Part shown: one piece after another, positions 10,201 to 19,945 of the stretch
How the letters are laid out: each line of letters starts with the position of its first letter
How positions within the stretch are numbered: position 1 is the first letter of the stretch
Translations under genes and position numbers: made by a program
Assembly (NCBI GenBank): GCA_020466095.1
Contig: CM035806.1
Coordinates: forward strand, 51,003,783 to 51,067,782
Length of the DNA: 64,000 bases
Direction: 5' to 3'
Source: Chlorops oryzae
Taxonomy: Eukaryota; Arthropoda; Insecta; Diptera; Chloropidae
Notes under the pieces: model-generated
What the model was told of the DNA's origin: nothing
The model's input: only the letters and a program-made list of their open reading frames with translations
Database searches by the model: none

Positions 10201-13200
10201 TTCCCTAAAAGCCATTTTTTGTTAAAACAAGTAAGGGTGTTATAGTCAGGCGAGCCTGACAATAGAATACCCGACACAGACACACGTGTTCAAATAATTT
10301 TTAATATCAAGAGGTGTTTAAGGCCATATGGGGGCCCAATACACCGACTTTTGTTATATTTCTTTATGAAAACTGCCCCTCTGCCACGCCCACTTTTCCA
10401 ATTTTTTGGAATTCTAATCGGAGGCTTAGATGTACCCTCAAATCCTAAGTTTCATTGAAATATTTGGAAAAAGTCCGATTTTGAGGCAGTTTTGAGATTT
10501 TTGTGACAGACCCTAGTACTGGAGGTACCCTTAATAATGGACCGATCTAGGAAATTTTTTGGGAGAATGTTTATGGCTACAAAAGAAGCATAAGTGCCAA
10601 CTTTCGTTCAAGTCCCATTTGAAGTTCGGGTGTAGGGGACACTTTTCCAAAAACGCCTTTCTGCCACGCCCACTTTTAAAATTTTTGGAAATCGTATTAC
10701 TTGCCTTGAAACATGTTCAAATATCAAATTTCATCAAAATATGTTGAAAAACTTCGAGTTTAGAGCAGTTTTTGTGATTTTCGTAACAGACCCTAGTACT
10801 AGAGGTACCCCTAAAAATGGTCCGATCGGGTCCATTCTCGAACTTGTTCCTACTCATGTCCCCGTGAGCACGCATACCAAATTTTGTCAAGATAGCTCAA
10901 CTCCTTCGATAAGATAACTGTATACAAACAGACGGACAGACGGACAGACGGATAGACGGACAGACGGACGGACATGTCTAAATCGAATCTCCTGGTGACG
11001 CTGATCATTTCTATATACATTTTGTATGGTCTATCTCGACTGGTTCTGGGTGTTACACACAACCACACAAACGCAATATACCCTCGACACAGAGTGTGTC
11101 GGGTATAAAAATCCCTTAAAAAATTTTAAGGAAATTTCCCTACAATTGGCAGCACTACAAACAGATGAATGGCTGTCAAACCAAATCCTCTCAATGGCGA
11201 TATTGTCGTGTGAACGCTTGGATTTCGATATGGATTTCACGAAATCCAAGTGCCAAAATCCCGGGATTTCGATGCTCGTCTGAATGGCATATAACGGAAA
11301 TTTTGCTTAATATCATCGAAACTTACAAATGGATTTAAAAGACCCTTTACACGCTTTGAAAAGAGGGTAAAATTATTTAATAATAATTGCAAATCAAATT
11401 TCGGAAAAAATGTTTTCTTAGCTAAACCAATTAAAATAATTCGCACGCTGTAACAGTGCGTAACATGGATTTCGTGATATATAAAATAATAAACAAGTAA
11501 GAAAGCTAAAGTCGGTCAAGCCCGACTTTGAAATACCCAGCGTCCCGACATTATGAGCGCACTATGTTTTGCTTCTCCATTTGTGGGCGTGGCAGTGGGA
11601 GGGCAAAATAAATTATTTCCCTACACTTTTCATTCGCTTGGTGAACCTATGTTGCGAATTCGAAGCTTCTACGCCTTTTACTTCACAAGTTACGATAGGC
11701 CCTTATTTGTGGGCGTGGCTCACGGCGGGCGGCGTCCATTTTTTTCCAGGATATGTCCCTTTTCGTAGTTTACCAGTGCACCAAATATCAATGGAATTTG
11801 TTGAGTGGTTCACAAGTTACAAGCATTTTACTGAAAACACATTATATTCATTTGTGGGCGTGGCAGTGTGCGGATGTCTCCCATTTTTACTTAGGATCAT
11901 ACTCGGATCCCGATATACCTGTGTGCCAAAATTCGACTTGATTGGTCCAGCCGTTTAGAGGAGATCCGACCATGGACGGACGGACGGACGGACAGACGGG
12001 CAGACGGACGGACGGACAGACGGACATGTCTAAATAGATTAAGTTTTTGATCCTGATCATTTCTTTATATATATGTCTATATCTCCGGAGCTTAGTTCTC
12101 CCTGTTACAAGATTCGCACAAAACTAATATACCCCGCTTACGCTGGGTATAAAAATAATAATAAATAATAAAAATAAAAAAAAACAAAAATATAAAAATA
12201 TAAAAATTTAAAATAACCAAAAATAGTAAAAACTAAATTAAAAATAGTAAAAATAATAAATAAATTATTATTATAATAATAACGCAAATAATAATTATTA
12301 AATAAATCAAAATGGGGAATATCCATTAATTTTTTACAGTTCGCGTGTGCATTGTGGAAGCCCGCGGTACCTATCGCAAAACACCAAAATTCTGTCCGAC
12401 TCTGGAGGCGACCAGCAACATGGAGTGCGTGGTTGGTGTCGATCGTCTGGATTGCGTACGGCGCATACACAAAGGCACAGCGCACTTCGGCGTACTGACA
12501 TCGGAGGACTTAATTGCAGCGCGATGGGCTAGCGTCGAGATACTCGTGACCAGCGAAATGCGCTCTCACAATGCCCCGTTTGAGTACGATCTCGTCGCTG
12601 TGGTCGACAACGAGGCGGGTATACATTCGGTGCATGATTTACGGGGGGCACGGCTTTGTCATCCCGGTTTCGGCCTAGAAAACCATTGGACGGAAGTTTT
12701 GGCAAATGTGAGTCGTCCCACATACATACATACATACATACATATGTGTCCAGTTATTTTCGATTTCTCGATTATATCGTTCTATTCTTTTCCAGTATTT
12801 CGAATCAACATTGGTCGCAAAATCATGCGATCCAGATATTTCACTAACCGAAGATCGTATACGTGCATCTGCTAGATACTTTGGTCCAAGCTGCAAAGCG
12901 GGTCCATGGGTGCCAGATCCGAAATTGGATCGCACGCTTAAAGATCGTTATCCCAAACTTTGTCAGATGTGCTATGATTCCTATCGTTGTGATATCGGCG
13001 ATAAGCATTGGGGAAGACGTGGTGCGCTCTATTGCTTGACTAGTGGTGGCGGAAATGTCGCTTGGGCACGCTTGGACGATGTGCGCAGTCATTTCGGCGT
13101 AAGTAATTGAGACTAACGTGAATAGTTCTAATAATTTTATATTTATTATTAATTTTTATTCTTGTTTGGTTTTTGCATTTTAAAATACAGTTGAGCGGTC

Positions 13201-14573
13201 TGTCACCCCAAGGCGAACCATCGGAATACAGCTATCTTTGTGCTGATGGTCTTCTTCAACCGATAAATACAACCCGCCCATGTGTTTGGGTCTCGAAACC
13301 TTGGCCTGTAATAGCGGCGAGACGATCGCATGCGGCTATGGTTCAAAAGCTCGTAACAGGACTGAGCCATGACGATCCGAATAGTTGGCAAAATGCTTTG
13401 CTGAGTCTACTCGAAACTTATCATGTGGATATCACTCCTTTGGACAATGTCATTGCGATCGATGACTATTTAGATCAAGCAACAGCCTTCCAGGGAGCCT
13501 ACAGCTTTCCGGAATGCAATCCACCGCGATCCATTGTGTATTGTACAACGTCCATACTTCAACATATTAAATGTTCATGGTTGCAAGAGGCCTCCCAGGT
13601 CTACGGAGTCAACCCAAATATCCAGTGTATTCGTTCGGCCAATTTGGACGCCTGCATGGATGACGCAAAGTATAGTACGGCTGACGTTGTGCTCGTCGAC
13701 CATGAGAATCGCGTCCGAGCTCAGCGAGATTTTGGCCTTAGCCCATTGCTTTTCGAGTTCGCGCAGGATATGCACGAACGCTATACGACAATTGTTGTCG
13801 TGCACAAGGACTCCAAGTTCAAAGAATTCGGTGATCTTTACAAAGCCAGAGCTTGTCTGCCATCGTACGAGGGCCCAGCTTATTTATCTGTGCAAGAAAC
13901 ACTGTCCAATTTGACGACATATTCAACTTCTCCGTTAATCTTCTTCCATCGTGATTCCTGCACTTGGCATCCGCAGGCACACCGTAAATGCCCAACGCAC
14001 TATCGGGGCGATGAAGGAGCCTTACGCTGTCTGGCCGAGGGTGCCGATGTGGCGTTCCTAAGTTCGGCAGTCTATAAAAACTATACAGTGGGAAATATTA
14101 CCTCAGCCTGGGTCTACGATACCAATCACAAGTCATTCAGACTGCTCTGCCCGTATGGACCGAACGAACGGGGCTCGAAATTTGAGTATTGCTATCTTCA
14201 CTGGACACCTCGCGGCCATTTGATGGTCCACAATACGACCGCAACACGACGCAATGAAATTTTCAATTCCTTACGTGAAATTGATCACCTTTTCGGCAAG
14301 AGTTTCCGTTCCGAAACACGCCCCTTCACGATGTACGGCGCCTTCGATCGCCGCGCTAATGTTATGTTCCGCGATAGAACCGATGCTCTGCATGGCCTGC
14401 AGGACCTTAGGAACGACGTGTCGAAGAGAATTATGGAGGATATTTTTGAAAATTATATCGCTGCACAGTATGAGGACGTTGAAATGAGTGCTGGAAATCG
14501 AAAAACATCGAATGTAGGCCTGAGTATAGGCCTTTCTCTAGTACTTCTCATATTATGGTCCTCGAGAAGTTGA
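3975..14573 (+). CDS. Tsf3: Transferrin-family protein, best match insect Transferrin-3 (four coding exons, 714 aa)
   Basis: Coding exons are 3975-4065, 12340-12707, 12796-13098 and 13191-14573; introns have GT..AG ends in phases 1, 0 and 0, and together give 714 residues. Residues 1-22 form a signal peptide (hydrophobic core LLFLSVLW; likely cut after the A in TRA). Two periplasmic-binding-like lobes follow: N-lobe about 31-345 (starts RVCIVEARGTY) and C-lobe about 375-690 (starts RSIVYCTT), with many cysteines and five N-glycosylation sequons. Residues 696-710 (VGLSIGLSLVLLILW) are a hydrophobic tail with no long cytoplasmic end, which fits a GPI-anchor signal or a tail anchor. Compared with iron-binding transferrins, the N-lobe aspartate position reads LTSEDL, the anion-binding CHTG..R motif reads CHPGFGLEN, and the second tyrosine before GA..CL is an arginine (GRRGALYCL); only the tyrosine in YDLVAVV is kept. 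Canonical iron binding is therefore doubtful. Transferrin membership is certain; the Tsf3 assignment rests on length, tail and ligand loss. Confidence 0.9.
4150..4219. repeat. (AT)n microsatellite
   Basis: About 35 near-uninterrupted AT dinucleotides, with a single TATTATA break near 4206, inside the first transferrin intron. Confidence 0.95.
4913..5082. mobile_element. Small inverted-repeat element (170 bp)
   Basis: GGCATTTACACATTTGACT at the left pairs with the complement of CAGTCAAATGTGTTAATGCC at the right, with one mismatch. A second nested pair (GTGTAAACGTCA and TGACGTTAA) lies inside. This is a MITE-like foldback without coding capacity, and no clear target duplication was found. Confidence 0.6.
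5083..7548. other. Intronic stretch with a purine tract only
   Basis: AT-rich transferrin intron. The one clear feature is a GA-rich tract at 6281-6451 (GAGAGAGG, AGAGATAGATCGAGAC repeats). The serine/leucine-rich open frames on its complement are by-products of that tract. Nothing else recognised. Confidence 0.6.
6281..6451. repeat. GA-rich (purine) tract
   Basis: About 170 bp of G and A almost exclusively on the + strand, mixing (GA)n, GGGAGA and the unit GAGACAGAGAGATAGATC, which is repeated twice. It could form triplex or GAGA-factor-type binding sequence; that is inference. Confidence 0.9.
7549..7690 (+). mobile_element. SINE copy (5' part)
   Basis: It begins GATCTCCGTGGCGTAGCTGA (A-box-like TGGCGTAGCTGATTGAG), with a decayed B box (GAGTTCAACTT) and the family body GGTCGTGGATGTTG. 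The conserved 3' end seen in the copies at 1710 and 55268 is missing, so it is truncated. Confidence 0.6.
9397..11291. mobile_element. PIF/Harbinger-like MITE, copy A, interrupted by another element
   Basis: Termini TATGGCATTCAGACG and CGTCTGAATGGCATA are flanked by TAA on both sides (9394-9396 and 11292-11294). Removing the element restores GTGCGTAACGG, a word found intact nearby. The inner parts of the ends carry CGAAATCCCGGGATTTCG palindromes and repeated GAAATCC words. Copy B at 25966-26981 is uninterrupted (1016 bp, TTA duplication). A TWA target duplication points to PIF/Harbinger. No transposase remains. Confidence 0.85.
10228..11109 (+). mobile_element. Helentron-like (mini-me/DINE-type) non-autonomous element, subfamily A
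   Basis: It starts CAAGTAAGGGTGTTATAGTC. Near the start are a short hairpin (GTCAGGCGAGCCTGAC) and the word ATACCCGACACA, whose complement TGTGTCGGGTAT closes the element. It contains GCCACGCCCACTTTT words and a (GACGGACA)n tract at about 10928-10975. It sits inside Harbinger copy A; copy B is the empty site and shows insertion within an A run with no duplication. The GTCY tract and subterminal repeats match fly mini-me/DINE elements; that assignment is from memory. A reverse-oriented relative is at 62881-63748. Confidence 0.8.
11494..12153 (+). mobile_element. Helentron-like element, subfamily B
   Basis: It starts CAAGTAAGAAAGCTAAAGTC with the hairpin AGTCGGTCAAGCCCGACT and then ATACCCAGCG, and it closes with CGCTGGGTATAAAA. 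The interior has GTGGGCGTGGC words and a GGAC/AGAC tetranucleotide tract (about 11975-12025). A close relative lies at 44302-45069 and a diverged one at 40089-40530. Lies about 190 bp before transferrin exon 2. Confidence 0.8.
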
Positions 14574-14942
14574 CTGTACATTATCGCATTAGTTTAAAAC
14601 AAACTGAGAAACTAAAAAACCTATAATTAACATATTGTGATATTAATGTAAAAAAAAAGAAGAAGAAAAGAATCTACTTGACCTCATCCAGAAAAAATGA
14701 AGCCAACATGATTAAAACATGTTAAATTAACGTGTTTTTTGGTCATGTGAAAGCATCAAATTGAAGAAATTTACCTCATACCTAATTTCAATCAGGAGGA
14801 GATGATAAAATGATATTTTTGATATTAGCTTATCGTGATTGGGATCGGTTGATAGGCTCCTTGTGAAGACATTATTGCCGACATGTTAGCATAACGTTGC
14901 CATGCTTAATCCTGTAGTGTTAATAATAACTGATACAGGCTG

Positions 14943-14948
14943 AATAAA
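14943..14948 (+). terminator. Polyadenylation signal of the transferrin gene
   Basis: AATAAA about 370 nt after the stop codon at 14573, the first canonical hexamer on this strand downstream of the gene. Confidence 0.55.
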
Positions 14949-15118
14949 ATATAAACATGGAAAATTGTTGGAATACTTTTAATTAAATTAAAAGAACAGA
15001 CTAAGTTGGTACTGTCATATCCAAAGACGACCTGAATCGGATCCAGTTAAAAGGGCAATAGCAGTAGTAGTGGAACAGGGTATTAGGACAAAGGGCAGGA
15101 CAAAAAATTCGTGGGTTA

Positions 15119-15421
15119 AGGGCCGTCCATATATTATGTCAGTATATTTTTGACCATTTTAGACCCCCTCCTCCCTATTATTATCAATCTTCATTGTCCA
15201 GAACTCCACCCCCTCGTTCGACATCAGTTTTGAGCTCTTTATTATTTCACAAGTAAATATAAATTAATTGCTTCAAAATATAGTTATATAGGGTTTTCTT
15301 ATAAGATAGAGATAATGACGTGATCATTGCGGATAGACCCCCTCCGCCTCATCATCAAGCGCGATCAATCGCGAGACCCCCTCCTCCCCCCTGTATGATG
15401 ACGTAATATATGGACGACCCC
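15119..15421. mobile_element. MITE related to the element at 110-962
   Basis: Left end AGGGCCGTCCATATATTATG and right end CATATATTACGTCATCA (complement) form imperfect inverted repeats. TTA flanks both sides (15116-15118 and 15422-15424). C-rich GACCCCCTCC blocks lie inside both ends, as in the larger element at 110. 303 bp, non-coding. Confidence 0.7.
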
Positions 15422-15468
15422 TTAGTCAGATGACAAAATTAGGTAGTAGGTAGATAAAAAATGAGGTA

Positions 15469-17246
15469 CACTCAGAGAAAAACGTCCAATAACAATATAA
15501 AAAGTACGGTACGACCATTGTTTTAATAGGACGTTTTTAAATAGTATTTTATTATTAATACAATAGTTTTCTAATGAAATCAATGGGTTTCGGATTATTA
15601 TAACAATAGTTTTGAAATTATTATTATTAATAGGACACACATTATTAGTTTAATAAAAAATACGATAGGTTTAATAGTATTTTACCATTAATAACACCGG
15701 CACACAAAAAAAAAATTCCTGTTACAGAAAATTGACATATCCCCCTTTATGTTTTGTGGGGCGCTGATCACGAATTTCAACTTTTATGGGGCGGGTGGTG
15801 GTCGGTGCTGAAGTGAAATCTAAAGGCCATAGGTTAATTTCGACTTCATATTCTTGCTCAGCGTACCCAAAAACGTATTATGGGATACGTATTTCGATTT
15901 TTGATGCATTACAGCATTTCCACCCTACTGGGGGTTGGTTCATCCAGGATTCGGGGGGGATGTTGAGGGAAAACTAATCTTAATTTCGACTCCATATTCT
16001 TACTCAGCGTGCACAAAAATGTACTGTGCGACACGTATTTCGATTCCTTATGTATTTGAGAAATTTCACCTTTTTTGGGGGTGTTGAACAAGGATGCGGA
16101 GGGGTGTTGAGGGAAAATTAAGGGTCGTATCTTAGTTTCGACTCCATATTCTTACTCAGCATACCAAAAAATGTAACTTGCGATATTTAATTTTTTATTT
16201 TATGCATTTTTGAAAGTGAGCCCTTTTGGAGGTTTTAGGGGGCGCTGGGGCGAAAACTAGGGGTGATGGAGAAAATCTGACTCCGGATTCGTTTTTTTTT
16301 TTTTTTTTTTTTTGTGTGCCGGTGTAATTAATAACACTTAGGTGTTAGTTCCATAGTACGATACCATTAAATTTCAATGGTATCGATACCATTAGTTCAA
16401 TGTGAGAACCGATTAGTTAAATGTTATTTGCATATTAATTCAATAACATTGCTACTATTATTTGAAATAAGGTACACATCATTAAAATAATCAGAAACAG
16501 CTATGTATTAATTTAATACGATTTATCCTGTTGATTTATGATTTCACGTTCCGCCATGTTTTTCGAATGGCGGCATTAGAATTATCCGTCTGTATCTGTT
16601 TTGTCTGTGAGAAAAAAATATTTTTATAAAGAAAATTTTATTTAATTTCCATCGATGAGATGACCCTTGAAAAATGAAGAAGTAGAAAGAACACTTTCAC
16701 CATAAATCTATGCTGGCATATGCTTTTGGGACTTATGAAACGCAAAACATTTTTAAATGAAGTCGATATTTTGTTTATTATTCATTTCATATTCAATTCA
16801 TAAGGCACACTCAATAGAAAATCTTTCTTTCCTTGTTGTATTGAAGTAATATGCATAAATGAGTAAGATATTATGTATTTATATCTATCTCTCCCTCTTT
16901 TTGTCATTTCGTTTTACGTTCGTTTTCGTTTCGTTCTTTTCGTTGCATTCATATTCGAATTTAGAAGTTTAATAATGATATTCCACTATTGTATATATAA
17001 TAGGATCTTCATATTGATTTTCAATAGGATATGTCGGTTAAATAGTACAACCTATTGATTTTTAATAAGACATGCTATTAAATTAAAACTGTAAGACTAT
17101 TATATTAATAGTACAAATGTACTATTATAATAACTATTTCAAAACTATTGCGGTTATGGTCCAAGTCACATTGACTAATTTTAATCGTAAAAAACCATTG
17201 GAACAATGGGATTCGCATTGATTTTACGGGATTTTTTCTCTGAGTG
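15469..17246. mobile_element. Element with CACTCAGAGAAAAA termini, carrying a nested insertion
   Basis: CACTCAGAGAAAAA at the left pairs with TTTTTTCTCTGAGTG at the right. The interior is AT-rich with repeated TTATTAATAGGAC and GGTATCGTAC words. The element at 15696-16326 is inserted within it. Part of the interior (16340-16465) recurs in reverse at 49818-49950, confirming a dispersed family. No clear target duplication and no coding sequence. Confidence 0.6.
15696..16326. mobile_element. Nested element with 9-bp target duplication and internal tandem repeats
   Basis: ACACCGGCACACAAAAAAAA-type inverted termini are flanked by ATTAATAAC at 15687-15695 and 16327-16335, a perfect 9-bp duplication. 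The interior consists of three and a half tandem units of about 140-152 bp. Each unit carries TTTCGACTCCATATTCTTAC near 15834, 15980, 16132 and (degenerate) 16275. A 9-bp duplication suggests a Mutator-like element; no transposase is present. Confidence 0.75.
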
Positions 17247-17431
17247 TTGTTCAAGATAGGATAGCTTTGCAGGCGTATTTTAAGGTCAGCTTGAGCTAAC
17301 CCCATACGCGCGGGAGCTTCGGCACCGCAATAGAATGGGATTTTTTTTGCGCACAAGTTCGTGCAAAATAAAAATAGTTTTTTAAAAGTTGTTAGTTAGT
17401 TTCTTTTGATAAAATATCATTTCTGAAGAGA
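17247..17431. other. Unique sequence between the MITE and the duplication
   Basis: Short spacer with no recognisable feature. It ends ATCATTTCTGAAGAGATG just before copy A of the direct repeat. Confidence 0.5.
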
Positions 17432-18654
17432 TGTACCTTACAAAGATAAGGATTTCAAATAAAGGGTCTTGTCGGTTCAGGAAGGCGTTCAATATAAAAT
17501 ATCGAAAAATGAATGAAATACATTTTGAGTTTGATTTGCTCCTTTAAAAGCTATTGATTTTTGCCCACCAATTAGGGTCCGCTGGCCCACTGTGCAGTGT
17601 TATTGCTAGTATGTACCTACCTATTGAAATGTCAAGAAAGTTTTAAAATCACTTTCAGGAGCCTGCAATCGGCTATACCGTTTCAATCAAAATCGTAGCA
17701 AAATTAAGAGATTTTACTCTAATCGTTCTTCAATAGAGTCACAACTCAAAAATTTATTCTAATAAGATTTCAAATATGCGATCCGTTCGTATCTCCGGAA
17801 ATAATACGAAAAGTATTTGATAGAAAGATTAAATCTATACCCTACGCTTTTGAGAGGATAATATGGTTTATTGGTGATGCTTTATTTTGAGAACATACCA
17901 TACAATAATAATTTGAATTGTGACACTTTTGAAGAGTGTGTGCGATATGGTTCCCGGAAATTTTTTAATAATGTTGTGTTTATATTATACTTACCGAAGT
18001 ACATTGTACTAACAAAAATTAATAAACAATCGATTATCGAGCAGTAGCTATAGTAGCTGTGCGAAAAAGAACAAAAATGAGAGACAGCAAAACGTAGCGT
18101 GCTTACGATTCTCTGTGGCGCGCATATCCTGCTGCCTAGCGACCAGTCGTCAGGCAGGGGTTGTCACAACACAAAATCGCAATGGGAATGATATGAGATA
18201 TGGAATTTTGGTTCATTGATTTAACAGAGATGTCGGGAATTTTCGTGCGAATTGTGTTTTAAGAAATCTGATTCAAAGTTTTTCAAGTAAGAACCTGAAC
18301 ACCCGAAGTATTTTAACGAAAAATGTCGAATGCGCGTGCAGTGACGGAGACGAGAGAGAAAAGTGTAAGAATTATTCAAGTCCAAAACAGATAAGAAAAA
18401 AAATGTTTTCCCTACTATGAAATTAAACAATTGACCCTATGACTTTTGGCGGGGACTCTTATGGAAAGTCATCGTTTAAATTTTTAATAAACTCGTTGGT
18501 CAAGCATTGGGTTAATGGGCAGATATTGTTGTTAAATTGAAAAAAAAAAAAAAAAAAAATCAAAAGCGAATTCCGATGATCCTGGAGAAATGCAGAAGAA
18601 GAAGAAGAAGAAAGAACAATTTGTTTCGATTCCGATTCGTGTCAAATAATACGC
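17432..18654. repeat. Direct duplication, copy A (promoter and first exon of the WDR60 gene)
   Basis: 1.22 kb nearly identical to 19944-21172. The differences I see are few: an extra ATGT in copy B (TAGTATGTATGTACC), a three-base deletion in copy B near AATAATAATTTG, single substitutions, and the length of the A-run and the (GAA)n run. It contains the duplicated candidate first exon at 18323-18364. The offset between equivalent points in the 3' half is 2515 bp. Confidence 0.95.
18323..18364 (+). pseudogene. Duplicated candidate first coding exon of WDR60/DYNC2I1
   Basis: Identical to the proposed first exon at 20838-20879: ATG, 14 codons (MSNARAVTETREKS), then donor GTAAGA. Its ~0.9 kb of upstream DNA is duplicated as well. 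It could be a dead copy or a working alternative first exon that splices over the Tc1 relic and the second copy to the acceptor at 21602. The peptide would be unchanged in either case. Confidence 0.5.
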
Positions 18655-18658
18655 TTTT

Positions 18659-19945
18659 CAGTTGCTATTGTTATAAAATAATTGTGATCTTAACTGAACA
18701 ATGAGAATGAAACAAAAATTGTAGACCTGAGCTTAGAAAATCCATCAAAAAACTGCTCGATAAACGGAAAATTTTGATTTTATTAGGGAGACTCTCGTCA
18801 TTTTAATGGGATGATAAACCAACAAACGTTCACGATAGGTCGAAAATCGTGGTAGACAAAAGAAAACCAATGAAAACATAAGACAAATTGTCAGGAGAAC
18901 TTTCACGCAGAACCCCATTATTACCACTACGCAGATCGAACACGAACTAGAACTACCCATAGCTACTTCCACTATAAGGTAACGTTTTACCTTAGCTAAC
19001 TTTAAAGCACATACTCCAAGAAAAGTACCTGTGATACACTCACGAAATTTGAAAAGCAAATCAAATTTTGTTTGGAACCCGACACAGTTTGGCGTAACTA
19101 TTGTGGACTGATGACACTGAGGTTGTGCAGCTTAATACGGTAAGGAAAAGCCATACGGTAGACATCACCAGAAGCAAGAATGAAGGCAAAGTTCACTGCC
19201 GAGACAGTGAATTACGGAGGCCGGAAATTTATGTTTTTGGGAAGTTTTTCACTGAATGAAATTCGACCGATTGCTAATATCCTGCGCAATATGAACGCCA
19301 ACGATTATGTTCAAAATGTCCTTGGAGCTATTGTCCTTCAAAATTTTGAAGACAAAATGACTTTTTACAAGACAATGACCCAAAACACACTTTAAAGAAA
19401 GCAAAAGGTTGCCTTCGATCAAACAATAAACGTTTTGAAATGGCCGGCGATATCACCGGTTATTTTTTTTACCGAAAATAACATTTGGATGGATGTTAAA
19501 AAAGGGGTTAGGTATATTAGGCTCAAAACTCCCAAAGAATTATGGCAAACAGGGAAGAAAACTGCGAAAAAATCTCGTCCGCAAGATGCCGCAACCCTTA
19601 AAGGGTCAATGAGCTCCAGAGCGCCGAAGTAATTGGAAATGATGGGGGACATCCATATTAAAATGTGAGGTAACTTGTTACCATTTCTAAAACATACAAT
19701 TCAAACAAAGCTCATTTTTCCCCATTGTTCTTATTTTTTCGAACAGGCAGTTTTTGACTTCAAGCGCTAACGTTGCTCCTAAAAAAAAATTAGACTTTCC
19801 AGACTGTCGTAACCTTCATTTTTATGAGCCCAATATCTGAGACTGTTTATAAGAAATAAAGAAATATTTTTAAAAGTCATTTGGAAAGTCTTATGAGCCT
19901 GTTTGCAATTTATAATGTTTGTTCTTATTATTTCGAACACGACTG
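18659..19945 (+). mobile_element. Degenerate Tc1-like transposon
   Basis: The right end reads TTCTTATTATTTCGAACACGACTG followed by TA. The left end (CAGTTGCTATTGTTATAAAA, 18659) is a diverged inverse of it. Transposase remnants on the + strand, in shifting frames, include an N-terminal stretch (IRQIVRRTFTQNP...ELELPIATSTIR, about 18868-18975) and GGRKFMFLGSFS..NMNANDYVQNVL (19214-19325). The catalytic-region motif QDNDPKHT (19368-19391) is two bases out of frame with the preceding part. The frameshifts and stops make it dead. It lies exactly between the two copies of the direct duplication. Confidence 0.85.

Larger units (their letters stand above)
8356..11464. repeat. Dispersed TGTAAC..GTGCGTAAC motif array
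   Basis: A motif close to TGTAACNNGTGCGTAAC occurs at 8356-8372, 8511-8527 (reverse), 9172-9187, 9191-9207, 9381-9396 (continued at 11294 after a transposon insertion) and 11449-11464. The intervening DNA is unrelated simple AT-rich sequence. These could be parts of one old element or repeated protein-binding sites in the intron. Confidence 0.6.
4066..12339 (+). other. First intron of the transferrin gene (8.3 kb)
   Basis: It starts GTAAGT directly after the signal-peptide exon and ends TTTTTACAG at 12339. It contains an (AT)n tract (4150-4219), a small inverted-repeat element (4913-5082), a purine tract (6281-6451), a SINE (7549-7690), A-rich sequence (7790-8005) and the TGTAAC..GTGCGTAAC repeats. 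A Harbinger-like MITE split by a Helentron-like element and a second Helentron-like element follow. The last 180 bp (12155-12335) are (AAT/AAAT)-rich low-complexity sequence. No other gene is evident inside. Confidence 0.9.

Noticed and set aside
10920..10980. GGACAGAC tract read as an independent minisatellite
   Set aside because: The same tract sits at the same relative place in every Helentron-like element here, so it is part of those elements.
18221..18430. 69-codon - strand open frame, repeated at 20736-20945
   Set aside because: Its two copies are explained by the direct duplication. The conserved signal there is the + strand ATG-to-donor exon, and the - strand peptide has no domain.
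18745..19059. 104-codon - strand open frame
   Set aside because: It is antisense to the Tc1-like transposase remnant, whose conserved residues read on the + strand.
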